Source: Scolanthus callimorphus (lineage: Eukaryota > Cnidaria > Anthozoa > Actiniaria > Edwardsiidae). From it: DNA of 64,000 nucleotides. The stretch covers positions 25,756,790 to 25,820,789 of the forward strand of contig CM066913.1 in the NCBI GenBank assembly GCA_033964015.1. Direction: 5' to 3'. Both the position numbers and the translations under genes were made by a program. The stretch's first letter is position 1, and every line of letters begins with the position of its first letter. Under the pieces are notes generated by a model. The model made no database searches. It was not told the origin of the DNA and was given only the letters and a program-made list of their open reading frames with translations. Below, one piece after another: positions 45,164 through 57,400 of this stretch.

Positions 45164-46380
45164 ATCAATGAAGAATCGCTTCTCGTCTTTGTGTTCTTTT
45201 GCCATTGCTTTCAGGTCTTCATCTTCAATCTCCTCCACCTCGGTACTCTTGCCAATGTCCATGCATTGACGCAGTTGAAGCTTTTTTCCAAGGAAGCTGA
45301 ACTCTTTGGTAACTCTGCATTCCAAACCATCGGCGCAACCGCACTGGTGGAATGCCTGATTCAGGAAAGTTGCCTTGAAATTTAATTCTGAACCAACTAT
45401 TTTCTCCATGTCACAAGTGGATCCTCACTTTGTCAAAAAAATTCACACGTTTTCTGAACAAGCTATTTTCGGCGCTCTATATAGATTTGGCTATATTTAC
45501 CGGAACAAGTAGAGCAGAACAGGTTTATGTGGAGTGAGTAAAGTTTACTTGTTTCTTAGGTCTCTTATAAATCAGATAATTTATATTCTATTTGGTGTAT
45601 GTATAAAGTAGGGGGAGAAAGCTAGCGACAAAGAAAAATGCCCTAATGGCTCTAAAACCACCCAAATGACAATTCAAGTACGTCATCTAATGAATTACCG
45701 GAAGTTATACTAGACATAAAGGAAATAAGTGAACTTTATTTACAACCACAATTTTAAGAAACTATTTAGTCTGTTCTTAACTCAGCCACTGGGTTAAGGT
45801 GTTTTTTAAAAAGAAAAACTAGTCATTTCCAAACGAAGGTGAGTGCCGTAAGGTCCCGTGGAAGGAGTTTGTTTCTCTACAAAACTACAATAGAGAAGGC
45901 AAACATTTCAAGCATGACAAACCTACTAGGGACTCCCTCAGGCGCTCTCTTTAGTCGCATAGCGATCTTTAATTTCAGCAGAGTTAGTTGATATGGTAGA
46001 CGTCTGCATTTGGCCATTTAATGGTAGCACTACCGTGCGCGTTTTCAGGTTTTATTGTACTATTTGAACGTTATGTGGTTAATGCCTGGTGCTAGTGGCG
46101 GTCAAAATGAATGTTAATTACACTTACGGACAAATAGCAGGTGGAGTATTTAGGCAACCTGAAGCCACATCGCTTGCCAAACCAACAGCACCTATTCGGA
46201 CCACAGTCAGCTTCAGACGAACACCTCTGCAAAGATAAAATCAACAATGAAATATCACCATACTTAGCGAGCAACCATTAAACCATACATTTTACTGACC
46301 TTCGGAAGAAAAAATCGCCGATACTCATCAGCTGTGACAGCAGCCACAAACAAGGCGAAAACCACAAAGATAGTCTTCAT
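45164..46380 (-). CDS. Secreted ten-cysteine colipase/prokineticin-fold protein (3 exons seen)
   Basis: Coding exons, minus strand: 46380-46300 (27 codons), 46226-46128 (33 codons), and about 45355-45164. All introns are phase 0, with donors GTCAGT and GTAAGT and acceptor TTTGCAG before exon 2. Exon 1 is a signal peptide, MKTIFVVFALFVAAVTA, then DEYRR. The cysteine pattern C-x5-C-x4-CC-x5-C-x9-C, then CGCADGLEC and a last C, matches the ten-Cys colipase/prokineticin/Dickkopf fold. In animals this fold serves secreted signals, and in some lineages AVIT/MIT-type venom peptides; which applies here is unknown. An acidic tail follows (EVEEIEDEDLK). The exon 3 acceptor could be 45343, 45355 or 45373. 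Exon 3 may splice on at ID|GTAAGT, or read through to a stop 8 codons later. Confidence 0.75.
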
Positions 46381-46446
46381 TTTGAGGTGGGCTTCAGCTC
46401 TTATCTAGTAGTCAACCAGTAATGGTCTGCAGCCAACTAAGTCGCA

Positions 46447-46454
46447 TTTATATA
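46447..46454 (-). promoter_or_regulatory. TATA box of the colipase-fold gene
   Basis: TATATAAA on the minus strand, 67 nt upstream of the ATG at 46380. Transcription would start near 46420, giving a short 5' UTR. A strong TATA box fits a highly expressed secreted-peptide gene (inference). Confidence 0.6.
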
Positions 46455-46459
46455 GATTT

Positions 46460-49273
46460 CCTCGTGGAAAAATAACACGTTTTTTTTGAGAGCAAGAAAC
46501 AAGTGTATACAAGCGATCAAATTAACATCTAAGGGTGCCGAGTGGCAATAATTCGTCTATCAAATTAGGGTTAATCTTATCGTACACCTTAGTGGATAAG
46601 TGATTACTCGCAAGCTTAGAAAACAGGCTAATTTGACGGCGCGATCAAGTCGAGATAATGTCACCCATAGTATGCTTGAGCGGCAAAAGTAGAAAAGTTC
46701 TGTTGTCGAGCAAACTTCCATTCAGTCTTGGGCTGGGCCAAACCAGTTTAACATGCCCATGCAGCGTATCTATTGTTCTTCCAAGCACACAATTTTCTGC
46801 GATGTACTTACTCGTAATTTTAAAATCAGTTGAAAGCAATGGCCAAGAGATCGCAATTGTGTGAAGATTTGTATTATTTTACACGAAAGGTACCTTGATT
46901 TTTACGGATCTATTTCAGAAATGTTGAACGGTTCCACATCAATGAGCATGATTCAACACGATGTTCACCTTGATTCAACTTTTCCCGATGTTACGTTTCA
47001 GTGATTTAGAAAACATGCATTGAACAACGTTAAACACCGCCAAACATGCATTTACCGACTAGTTTCCTCGGGTTAACTGAAAGCTTGTTCATGAAGAAAT
47101 TGTTGAATAAATATTCATAAATGTTGATAAGGTTAAAACCCCTGCAGGTTACGGTGCTGATGGTCTCATAGGCAGCGCTGGTCAGCAGGGATGTCATAGA
47201 TTCGCAGAATTTTGCAATAAAACGTTGTTATATAGTTGACTATAATTGCACAGTCTTCTATATTCACCTCTGTCAAGCTGATCATATGGCATCAAATTTG
47301 CCAAGGGTGTGAGGCTATTTTGGGAGATTTTTACTCTAAATTAGAAGCATTATATCTCCGAGTTGAAAGAGTTATTTAATTATTTTTTCAGGCTTGAAAG
47401 AATAGACATTCCAAAAGTGAGGGATTTTTGAAATTCATTTTCACAAAGGCCGAAAAGGGGTTTAAAAAAAAACTTATAGTTCATTTTATATGAAGACATC
47501 TAACTCTCGAGCCTATACGGTAACCTTACTAGAACTGTTCTACTATCTGTGCAAGCGTGAATCCACCGCCTCAGCCCGTTCGAGCCTAGTAATTAAGAAA
47601 AAAATGTATTGATTTGTTGTTACACAGATAAGCTTGATGATTTTAAATTCAATAGACCTCTTTACCTCCATATGCAATGATTGCCCATTTTTACAAGAAG
47701 AAAAATCCTTTGTCTTTCTGAAATTTTTCGGCATATTCGCGTGGATATGGAACCATTTTAAAAGCTGAAAGCATCACATGATTTGGAATGGGCAATTTTT
47801 TCATACGGAGGTAGAAGTCTATTCCCCTTGGAGGCTACGAAAATGTATCAAATGTAACACATTAAATATACCAATAAAATCAAACACACGAACAAACTCT
47901 GAAAATAACAAGTTGTCTACACAAGAGAGGGAAACACACTTAGTTCTCAGTGGTATTAGAATGATACGTGAATGAATGAATATTTGACCAGTGGAAGATC
48001 TCCCACTCAGATCTTTTCCAATTCTGAAAGATAAATTGGAATATCTGCCATGTAAAAGAGCAGGCCGTTGGAAATTCAAGCATGCTCTTTGAAAATCAAA
48101 ATTTTCAGGATTGGCGATGTAATTACAGGTAACCCAAAATAAGTCCGATGTTTGGAAAATATCTGTCGGTTAAAATTAAGTTTAGGTTAGTTTAAATAAA
48201 AAAAATTGCTCTACTTATGTAGCCAATTAGCTTCAAAATTAATCTTATTTGTTTCGGATAAATTACAATGAATCGCCATAAGGAGGTACATACTTGTATT
48301 GATATTTTCAAGGTTGAAATATTTATACAGCAGCTTTTTCGAGAGCCTTTAATTTGTTTGAAAAAGTTGGAAAATATTAAGGCGGGGATTTCTTGAATAA
48401 AAAGGGAGAGAAATTAATAATGGTAATTGACCGAGTGGAGTCTGAAATCATACGCGTGATTTCATCGAGTTCGATTTGAAAGCACAAAATTGCACGACAC
48501 GAGATTCAATTACCACTTTATTATATCCATTTCGAAATCATTTCCATAGAAAATATCTTTCGCAACAAAGTCATTGTGAAACGACAGATTTTGAGTAATA
48601 ACCACCCGTTAGAACAAGAATGTCGGAGACCACATAAAATTGCACAAAACAAGGTTCAAACACGACTTCATTATGTTTTTTGAAATCCTAGGATTGAAAA
48701 ACTTATTGTGATTTGTAAAAGTCAACTTCTGTTTTGCGCGCGCAAGAAATCGAACGTTTTGCTCGCGCGAGTGCAAAAATAGTTAAATCGGCAGTTGTGT
48801 TGACAACTTTATCTAGAAAATGCAACACTTAAGCTTAAGCTTAAGTTTTAAGTTAAACATTTTTGCTGCGATTTACATCAATTCCTGTACATTTTACATT
48901 GTTGAGAATTCAATCTCGAGGAGTTGCTTTTCGGACTCATATAGGAAATATCAGCTCTCTGATTAAACAAGAGCGTAACTCAAGTTGTCGTTATTTTTAG
49001 AAAAGGCATGAGAGAAAACGCCATTCACTTTCTTTGTAGCAAGTTAAAATGTGTTGCTTGTTTTTAAACTCAAAATCAATATTATTAGAAAGCTACACGA
49101 GTAACAGTGCAAAGGTTGTGATTGATGTTGCTCTCTTGTTTGAACCACAATAAAAGTTATTTTGTTGCGTGTGCAGGGGCCATGGCCAAGAGTAAACCAC
49201 TGTGACTGTGAAGATGGCGGCTATCAAACAGCAGAGTGCTTTGTGTGGTTGGAACAAAGGAAACAGTACTTAA
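46460..49273. other. No gene recognised; one small foldback
   Basis: AT-rich. A small foldback at 48419-48514 has ends TGGTAATTGACCGAG and complement-like TTCAATTACCA. Short frames at 46645-46839, 47543-47734 and 47778-48079 show no domain. Confidence 0.4.
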
Positions 49274-50349
49274 TCAATCTATAATGAAAATGCAGAACAT
49301 GTTTGGAGTTGATCTTGCTTGGTCTATGTGGTAGGAGAAACGGACAGATGGTGTTGGATCTTGATCAAGAGTGACTGGAAGCTCTTGTGAAGTCTGCACC
49401 CTTCTCAGTCCACCTGCGTAAAGCATTTTATTGGCTGCCTCTACCGCACCATATAGCTGTCCAGATCCTTGAGAAATTCGGTCATAGTAACAGTTACCCA
49501 TCAGCAACGAAAGTACTATTCTGTACAGTGTAGATGTTCAGGCAAGCCATGTTGCATTGAGTGGAAGGTTTGCCATGGGAATATCAGGAGCAGAGGAGTA
49601 AAGTTTAATAAATGTCAGAGCTATAAATGTGCAGGCATTGCTGCCGAGCCTGCCATTTATTGTGGATTGTGAAAACTGTAGTGGCAACTTCCAAACAGTG
49701 ATGTTGTTGTAGTGCTGAGGAGTAACATGTAGATGTTGAATCATTGTCTGTATACTGACAGTACTAGACTGAACTTGTGTAGGATTGCTCTGCAGAGTTG
49801 ACTGATGAACAGGAGGGGCTGTAGCCAGGTGATTTGGATATTGTGGAACTGGGATGTTGGTATATGTTGAGCAAATGCCTTCCACATAGTGTGCACAAGA
49901 TATAAGAGACTGATAATACTGCTCAGCATTTGGTACAGGTTGCACAGTACTTTCAGGAGTTCCTTCTTCATCGTCATTGAATTCCTCTCCACTGCCTGAC
50001 TCTTGTCTCAATGATGTAACATTCTTTAGCAAGCCTTCATTGAATTTTTGTACTTTATCTTTCATGATATGTTCCAGTGGTTCTCTACAGATGGGACAGA
50101 TGTGATTTGGGGTAGACAGGAGTGGTGGAAGGTGTGATAACACGAGAGACGCACATAGTTGACATCAGAAGAGTTGTAGGTCCTCAGATCACAACCAATG
50201 TCTTGGTTAGGTTCTAAGCCAGGGGTGTGTTTCTCAAGGTTGTATGATAATGGAAAGCACTTGGTGTCAGTGATGGCATCAAAGAAGGGGTGGTAGATGT
50301 CCCTGTAACCCTTGGGCTTTCCATTCTGGCAATATTCGCGTGGAATCTG
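49274..50349 (-). pseudogene. Broken gene/exon with RING-like region and GSNACTFIAL motif
   Basis: Reading starts after a strong acceptor, CTTTTTCTTTTCAG, at 50349. It begins IPREYCQNGKPKGYRDIYHP, then SCYHTFHHSCLP, the middle of a RING finger. A one-base frameshift (about 50115) moves the matching HICPICREPL into another frame. A 200-codon frame follows with acidic EEFNDDEEG and, near its end, QSTINGRLGSNACTFIAL. An in-frame TGA at 49540 interrupts it before LLMGNCYYDRISQGSGQLYG, which continues in the same frame to 49274. The GSNACT block recurs in repetitive cnidarian proteins as I remember them and could hold a thiol-protease-like Cys, but I do not recognise the family. Two lesions make it a pseudogene. 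Confidence 0.55.
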
Positions 50350-50976
50350 AAAAGAAAAAGGGTTGAAAATAAATTGGACGATTCAAGCTATAATGAATGT
50401 GAATGACGTTGCACTGTTGTTTAACTGACCCATCATGGAACTTTCTCTTTGATCCACCATGACCTGACAGTGATAAACCACGGTATACAGTTTAAAATGT
50501 ATACATAATTGTGCATATTGCTAGTTAACATTCAATGCAGAAGTGTACTTACTATACACTTTGGTTAGCATTTTGGGCAACTTTGTGAAAAAGTTGCAGA
50601 AGGTATTCAGCTGTTTTGCTTGCTTGTCCCTTTGTGATATAGTCCACCAAATGCCTCATAAAAGCCTATCCTTATACAATTATCCTATTGGAGCTGGCAG
50701 GTTTTTTGGGATCTAGAATTTTTATTAAAACAATATACATCAATATATAAGCTTTGATTGTTTTTCATTACAGGTTCAACAACTACTCAGATATTGAGTG
50801 ATTCATGTCTTGATTTTTTTTTTCCCAATTTATTAAAATATAAAATGCTTTACACATTATGCCCTGCATATTGCTTGGGGTAGATTATTGACAGAAAGGT
50901 GTGGTAATAATGTTATGAATTAAAATTTAACAAATCGACACCTGAATCTGACATGCTCATAGCTGATACCTGAAAT
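50350..50976. other. Interval upstream of BEL/Pao gag
   Basis: An LTR and primer-binding site would be expected here for the BEL element that follows, but I cannot find either. No gene seen. Confidence 0.4.
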
Positions 50977-53286
50977 ATGACAGTATGTGTATTAATGCCA
51001 TTGTCTTTTGGATTATTGGAGTCTATTCGGGAGCAGTTGGGCGACGGATTGGACGGATCGAAAGAAAGCCGTGAAGCTGTGATCGGTGAAACTAGTGGAC
51101 CTGAGGACGAGCACTTCCAGGCGATAAAAAGGTCTCGTTCAGCGTATATAGGGGCGCTAACGAAAATATATAATGAAGTTCAAGGATTGTTGACAACTGA
51201 GACCATTTCATGGAATGAGATTAGGTCGAAGTACGAGGAAACAATGGACAGATTTCTGAATAAACATGAACAGTATGTGCAATATTTGGTCAATGCCGAC
51301 GATAAAGCCAAGTCATATGATAGTTATACGACGCAGGTGCAGCGAAAATTGAATCTCGATACTGCTATGAAGATGTGGAAAAGGAAGGCGAAAAGGGATG
51401 GAAGATATGGAGACCAATTCAGTAGCATTTCTGCGAGCACCACATCGAGGTCAAGGTCATCGAGACACTCCAGTAAATCGTCTAAGTCATCGCGGGTGTC
51501 AAGTAAGTCACGAGTGGAGGACGTCGCCTTGGCGAAATTAAAAGTCGAAGAATTGAGGAAGAAACAAGACCTAATACGTGAGGCGCAAGAGGTAAACAGT
51601 AAAATTGAGATTTTAGAGGCTGAAATGGAGGCTAAAAGGGCCGAACTTGCACTCTACTATAAGCAAAGCTCAATGAAGGTCAGTAAAGATATAATTAGAG
51701 ATGTTAAAATCGATGCTAATGACGGTAAAATTGACACTGAAGATGATGAAAGGGTTGAAAATTCCCGTGACTGTTTTCCTATGCCGGAAGTTAAATCTGA
51801 ACCTTTGAATATGCATAATTCAAATGACATTCCAGTTAATAATAATTCTGTTGATACTCCCGTCAGTAAGGCTGATGACTCTGGAAAATGTCTAGACGGC
51901 CAGCAAGAGATTGCAAAAGCACTAAATCAAGTACTTATCACTCCCAAAATACAATATTTGGATTTTGATGGGGATCCATTGAAGTTTACTAGCTTTATGC
52001 ATAATTTTGAGACATTTTTGGAGAAAAATACCCTGGATGATGCAACACGATTGCAACTGTTGATTCAACACTGTACTGGAAATGCTAAATCTGCAATCGA
52101 GAGTTGTGTTATTTTCCCCCCAGCGCAAGGATATGAAACTGCCAAGCAAATTTTGAAAGATAATTTTGGGAAACCATATATTGTCGCGGAAGCCCATGTC
52201 AAGAGACTATTGGATTTTCCCTACATGAAAAACCCTGATGGAAAGGCGTTGGCTAACTTTGTGCGGCAATTGAATAATGCAGTGTATACTTTATAGGGGA
52301 TTGGAGACGAATATTTGACCAACTTAGATCATATTACCACTTTGAGGGAATTGGCTAAGAAGTTACCAATGTATTTGAGAGGCCGCTGGACTGAGAAGGC
52401 GGGCTCACTTATTGAGAGTGGTTCAAGACCCAAATTCCGTGATTTTGTTGCGTTCGTAGAAGCTAAGGCCCGGTTAGTAGATAATGAGTTTGGCCAAGAT
52501 ATGTGCCGCAGCTTTTCAAAGGAAGATAAACAACCCAAGGGTGGTAGAATAGTATTGGCAACTGGTACACTACCGCCTCAAACCCCCATCCCAAGGGAGT
52601 TTCCCTCTGTTAGTGGTTCTGCAAATCCAGTTGTACAAGTAGGGGGGAGAGGTCCACAAGTTAGTGTATGCCCTGTTTGTTCGGGACCACACAAAGTTTG
52701 GAGATGCGACACTTTTAAGAACTTTCCATATAAAGACAAGCGGAAGATTGCTTTGAGGCATAAACTTTGCAACAAATGTTTAGTTGAAAATCACATTGCG
52801 CAAGACTGTCCGAAGACCCACTTTAAATGTCAAGTCAGAGATTGTAACATCATCACACGCTTATGCATCGCCACGCGCAACATGAAAGCGAGGCATCGGC
52901 ATCGCGCATGCGCATAGAAAGCAACCGCGTGCCAAGCGATAATCTGCAGGCGCATCAGGAAATTGTTGAAACTGGGGCCGGCGACGTGCATTCTACTAGT
53001 TATCAACCACATGATACTGTTTTACTGTAGAAACAAGGGTTCGTTTGGGGGTGGTCCCTGTGAAAGTTCAAGCAGTAGAGGGGGGTACGGTTGTGGAAAC
53101 GTATGCATTATTAGACATTGGGTCAGAGAATACACTTTGTCATGAGCAATTGGCAAGTCTTGGTGTCAATGGAACTAATACTAGATTGACTTTAACTGGT
53201 ATGACTGGCTCAGCTGATGTAAATAGTAAACTAGTTAACATAATTGTAAAGTCTATTGATGATACAGTCGCCATTGAACTAAACAA
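50977..53286 (+). pseudogene. BEL/Pao retrotransposon gag-protease (5' half), broken
   Basis: Gag (50977-52917) has an S/R/K-rich basic tract, a coiled coil (LAKLKVEELRKKQDL) and a DUF1759-type capsid region starting at LDFDGDPLKFTSFMHNFETF. An in-frame TAG (52294) splits it. Then come the zinc knuckles CPVCSGPHKVWRC and CNKCLVENHIAQDC. Frameshifts near 52850 and 53025 lead into the aspartic protease, with YALLDIGSENTLC (Ile where Thr or Ser is usual in D-T/S-G) and LGVNGTNTRLTLTG. Homology stops exactly at the Helentron (53287). The missing pol is the minus-strand fragment at 3728-5099: same family layout, and the break falls at the equivalent point. Not functional. Confidence 0.85.
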
Positions 53287-54187
53287 TAATATATAGATTT
53301 AGCCACTGGCTAAAAGCGGAGCTCCCGGTTACATGTTTCCGTGAGAATAAAACATGGTTGTCATGGGTATATTGTTTGTCACTGTGGACTGGCTGTGTGG
53401 AAGACTATAACCTACCCAATGGAATGATTGTAACAAAGCACAAACATACCATAAAGAGAAAAGCTTTTATTTGTCAGTATATTCATAAAAGATTCAAGAA
53501 AATACCCACCATGGAATGAGCAGAGAAATTCAGAAAAGTTGGTTGCCAATTTTGGTATTTGTATTTATCCTGCTTTGTATGTATTGGAAATTCCAATGGT
53601 AAGGGAAGGAATGGTAAGGGGAGGGCAATCCCAATTCGTGAGCTTTTCAGGGGAGGGACCATTTCCATTACATTAATTGTCCTTTTAAGAGCTACCACTT
53701 TATGAGTTACGGAATTGTTCTCGGAGGGCTTGGAACATAACATTACACAAAGGTGAGTGAAGAGTTGCACCTTTCCTAGTTGATCCCATGCACATTACAT
53801 GGATGTTTCCCTAAAAGACGCATGAGAGGGCATCTTTTTTAATTGTGTGATCCCAGAAAATATCCATACCCCTCCCTCTCGAAAGGGTGGTAAAAATACA
53901 GTATTTGTATGGAAAAGATCAGGTAAATTGATCCCCATCCCTCCAGAATTTCCAATCCCTTCCATGTGGGAGGGGTATGGATATATTGTGGAACCACACT
54001 TTGCTGAAATTCCCAAAGAAAAAAAACTACCTACCCTATGTTCAAAACCCACCATGTATGATGTATGGTTAATTTGGTTAACACAATTATGTAACAAAAG
54101 ATTTTAACAAGCTGGAGATTTATATGGTGCAAATGAGGAGTCTTGATCAGTTCATGGAAATCTAGAGCAAGTAATCTATTGTTTTAA

Positions 54188-55371
54188 GGCTGCATTCATT
54201 ATGTATACTACAGGGGGGGGGGGGGGGGGGGGGGGGCAGAGAGGATTTTTTTTTGATAATGCAAAATTTTCAGATCCCCCAAGGCACAACATATATAGAG
54301 GATATTACACGGTGGCGCGAAGATATGAGTTTTATTTTCGAGTGGCAAGAACAATATTTTACGAATGAGCGCAGCAAATGAGTAAAATATTGTTTTTGAC
54401 ACGAGAAAATAAAACTCATATCTTCAAGCCACCGTGTAATTTTCTTTTTATTATATAGACAAACCAGAAAAAAATATTCCAAATTGATTTCCAAGCACTT
54501 TTGTTTTGATCGATATACTCACTAGTGAGGATATGGAAAATATGTCACTGAGGACCGGATGTAGCTTCGTATGAGATCTACGAGTGGCGTATTTCCCAGT
54601 AAAACACTCTTGTCTATATAATAATATTTTTTACGAATCCCACCTCTTGGTCAAAAGGAAAAAACATGCCCCCCCCCCGACATTTTTTCAATCTATATGT
54701 TGAGTTAGGGTCGCGCCAATAACATTTTTTCGAAAGATGCAGAACAAGGCTCAATGATAAAAAAATTGCAAATAAAATCCTAGGTTGCTGTACTCTTGTG
54801 TGTAGTGACTTTCTACCAAGTGTTCTGCTGCGCTTCTCGATTGGAACCTTACTACATAGACTGAGTATCATTTATTTTCTATTTCATTGTTTGGTTTGTT
54901 TTCCTTTGTGTGCGCGCCGCAATTAATCAAAGACTAATCAAGACTATTAATCAAAAGTCCAAAGGCGTTGTTGTCTGGCAGACAAAAGTCACTGAAGAGG
55001 ACTTCGAGGAATTGTGGTAACAAGAAGGCCTTTACAATCTTTTAAGTTTATAAGTATTTATGCACGCAAAGCGCGCAGCTTTTTTCAACATATCAGTTGA
55101 AAGAGGGTAAATACACGAGATAGTAGTGCATGGTGCAAGTGATATTTCTTCAGGAGGTTCAAACTCGGTGTTCAATATTGAGCCTTCCTTCATTTACTAT
55201 CAAACTGCACAACCTTGTATTAAATATAATATATAATATCTCAACAAAAATATGCATCCCCCCTTCATGTTATGAAAAAAACTTCACATCCCCCCTTTTC
55301 CAGTTGCTAAATTTTGAGATCCCCCCTCAAAATCCTCTGCCCCCCCTGTAGTATACATAATGAATGCAGCC
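54188..55371. mobile_element. TIR element nested in Hel-2 (mirror of 9931-11110)
   Basis: Same TIR GGCTGCATTCATTATGTATA, flanked by TAA on the plus strand. Contains the mirrored CACGGTGGC hairpin. Differs from the Hel-1 copy mainly in G/C run length. Confidence 0.6.
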
Positions 55372-56817
55372 TAATGTTCACAAACCAGATGATCTAACAA
55401 TCATGGATACATTTTCTTTTCAAAAACACAAGACAGAGTCATGAGCAGGCTATACTAATTGTTATGTATAATATCATCTTAGTACCTCAGCTATAATTGA
55501 ATTGCAGCAGCATTGCATTCTCACTAGCTGGCATAGGCTAATTGTAGACAAAGTTGGTTGATGCATTTACATCCTCTTAAATAATAAAAGCACTGCAAAT
55601 GCATTAAACTGATTCTTGACAAGTATTTAGAAATCATAATACATAGACATAGACATAGATAGTCGTTATTGTGACAGTACACCATGGGGTGCATGTGCCA
55701 TTATTACAATAAAGTATTCAAAAAGTGTAATAAATGTAAACTTGGAAAAGAAAGAGGAGACAAGGCGATGCCATTACATATTGTATTCTAATTCATGGAT
55801 GGCAGGGGGGAGGAGGGGGGTTAGCCCTTGCCCTTCCACTGTTTTCTGTAAAGTTATTCCCTCTTATCTCTCATTGCCATACATAGTCTCTTATGAACTT
55901 CAAAGTCTGTTCTGCAGTCCATGTAATACTATTTATATAATTTTTGGCCTGTCCAAGAGCCATTTCTGGCTGCTGCTTTGTCGCTGAAATTGAAAGAGAA
56001 AAGCAATAAGTCTGATGAAGCTTAAAGACAAATCTTCTATTTTCCAGTCTTAAATAATACCATGCATGGCTAATTGGATACTATACATGTACATTTTAGT
56101 GATGAATTCATGAAATCAAGAATGAATGAAATGATTTCTAATTGTTTTGTCTATGATTGACTAATTCCATCTTGTTCAGTTTCAAGAGTGGTTTTCCTAG
56201 ATCCGTGAAGACATATAATATTCAAAGTGTAGTAGTCAAGACAGCACATTAGAGAACAAATAAATTAGAGTGCATTAGTGCTAAGTATGCTATTTCACGG
56301 ATTTATCAAAACCTGTATCTGGCACATCAGATATTAACATTAAGGAATGTTAAAGAGTGGAGGCCAAGAGGTCTCCATGGAGAAGAAGAACCGGGATGCT
56401 TGACATGGTAAAGGATGCAAATTGCATCACCACCCGGGGGACAGGAAATTCCAGAGGGGTGGGGGCAGGGTCAATTATCTGATTTCTTCCATACAAGTAC
56501 TGTATTTTCCTTTGGAAATATCAGATGGGTAGGGAGGTCACTTTTTCAACACCTGCTCTGTGTGTGTGTGTGGAGGGGAGGGAGGGGGGGGGACGGGGGT
56601 ATTTTCTGGAAGCACACATTGAAAAAAGATTTGAAGCATTTTAATCTGTCATTTCAAGGGTAAAACAGTACTTGATGATTTGGTTGCTTACATTTTTCCA
56701 AGGTTATTTGTTTGACATCTTTTTGCCAAAAAATATCTCCATTTACATGACCAGAACCTAAATTCTAGATGCAATCACAAAAATCTTGGCAGTAATGTAT
56801 GCTCAGTATATATTGAG

Positions 56818-57400
56818 TTATATAATAATAAATAATAATTTATTAATTTATAGTGCACTTTTTAACATATAATGATCAAAAGCGCATTACACGGTATCTA
56901 ACTATTAATATAATCTAACTTACATATTATGTACAATTTAAAATATATATACAATAAAATATAGGGATAATGGTAGATACAAAGATAATGAATAATGTAA
57001 AATACATAAATTATTAAAAAGTTATATTTAATATATTGACAATTCTGATAGCTCAAAATTGTTAATTTTTAAGCAGGAGCTGAAAAACTCTACTTAAAAT
57101 TATACTTATGAGTTTAATAGGAATACAAGAAAATATTTGAGAGGTACCTAATCTAGGATTCCTCCATTTTGGGTTTTGTACATCATCAATGCTAGCTGTT
57201 TGTCCCTCCTGGTCTCAAGATTGTCCCACTCTAGCTCATCCAGTAAATCCCTTGACCGTTTATCATAATTTTGAGAAGGTCAAAACCCTGGCTGCCATGT
57301 TTTGGAGTATCTGGAGGGTGTTTGCCATCCCTTTGCACATGTCCCCCATACAGCACTACAGTAATGAAAATATGGCTGTATGAGGGAGTTACAGCCCTGA
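56818..57400 (-). pseudogene. CR1/L2 RT C-terminal remnant nested in Hel-2 (mirror of 7900-8482)
   Basis: Minus-strand copy of the same remnant, with YFHYCSAVWG and LQILQNMAARVL, the same stops and the same ATT tail. Its presence in both Helentrons shows it was acquired before they duplicated. Confidence 0.7.

Noticed and set aside
50977..52917. Domesticated (host) gag gene
   Set aside because: An in-frame stop, frameshifts and a truncated protease next to it point to a decaying retrotransposon.
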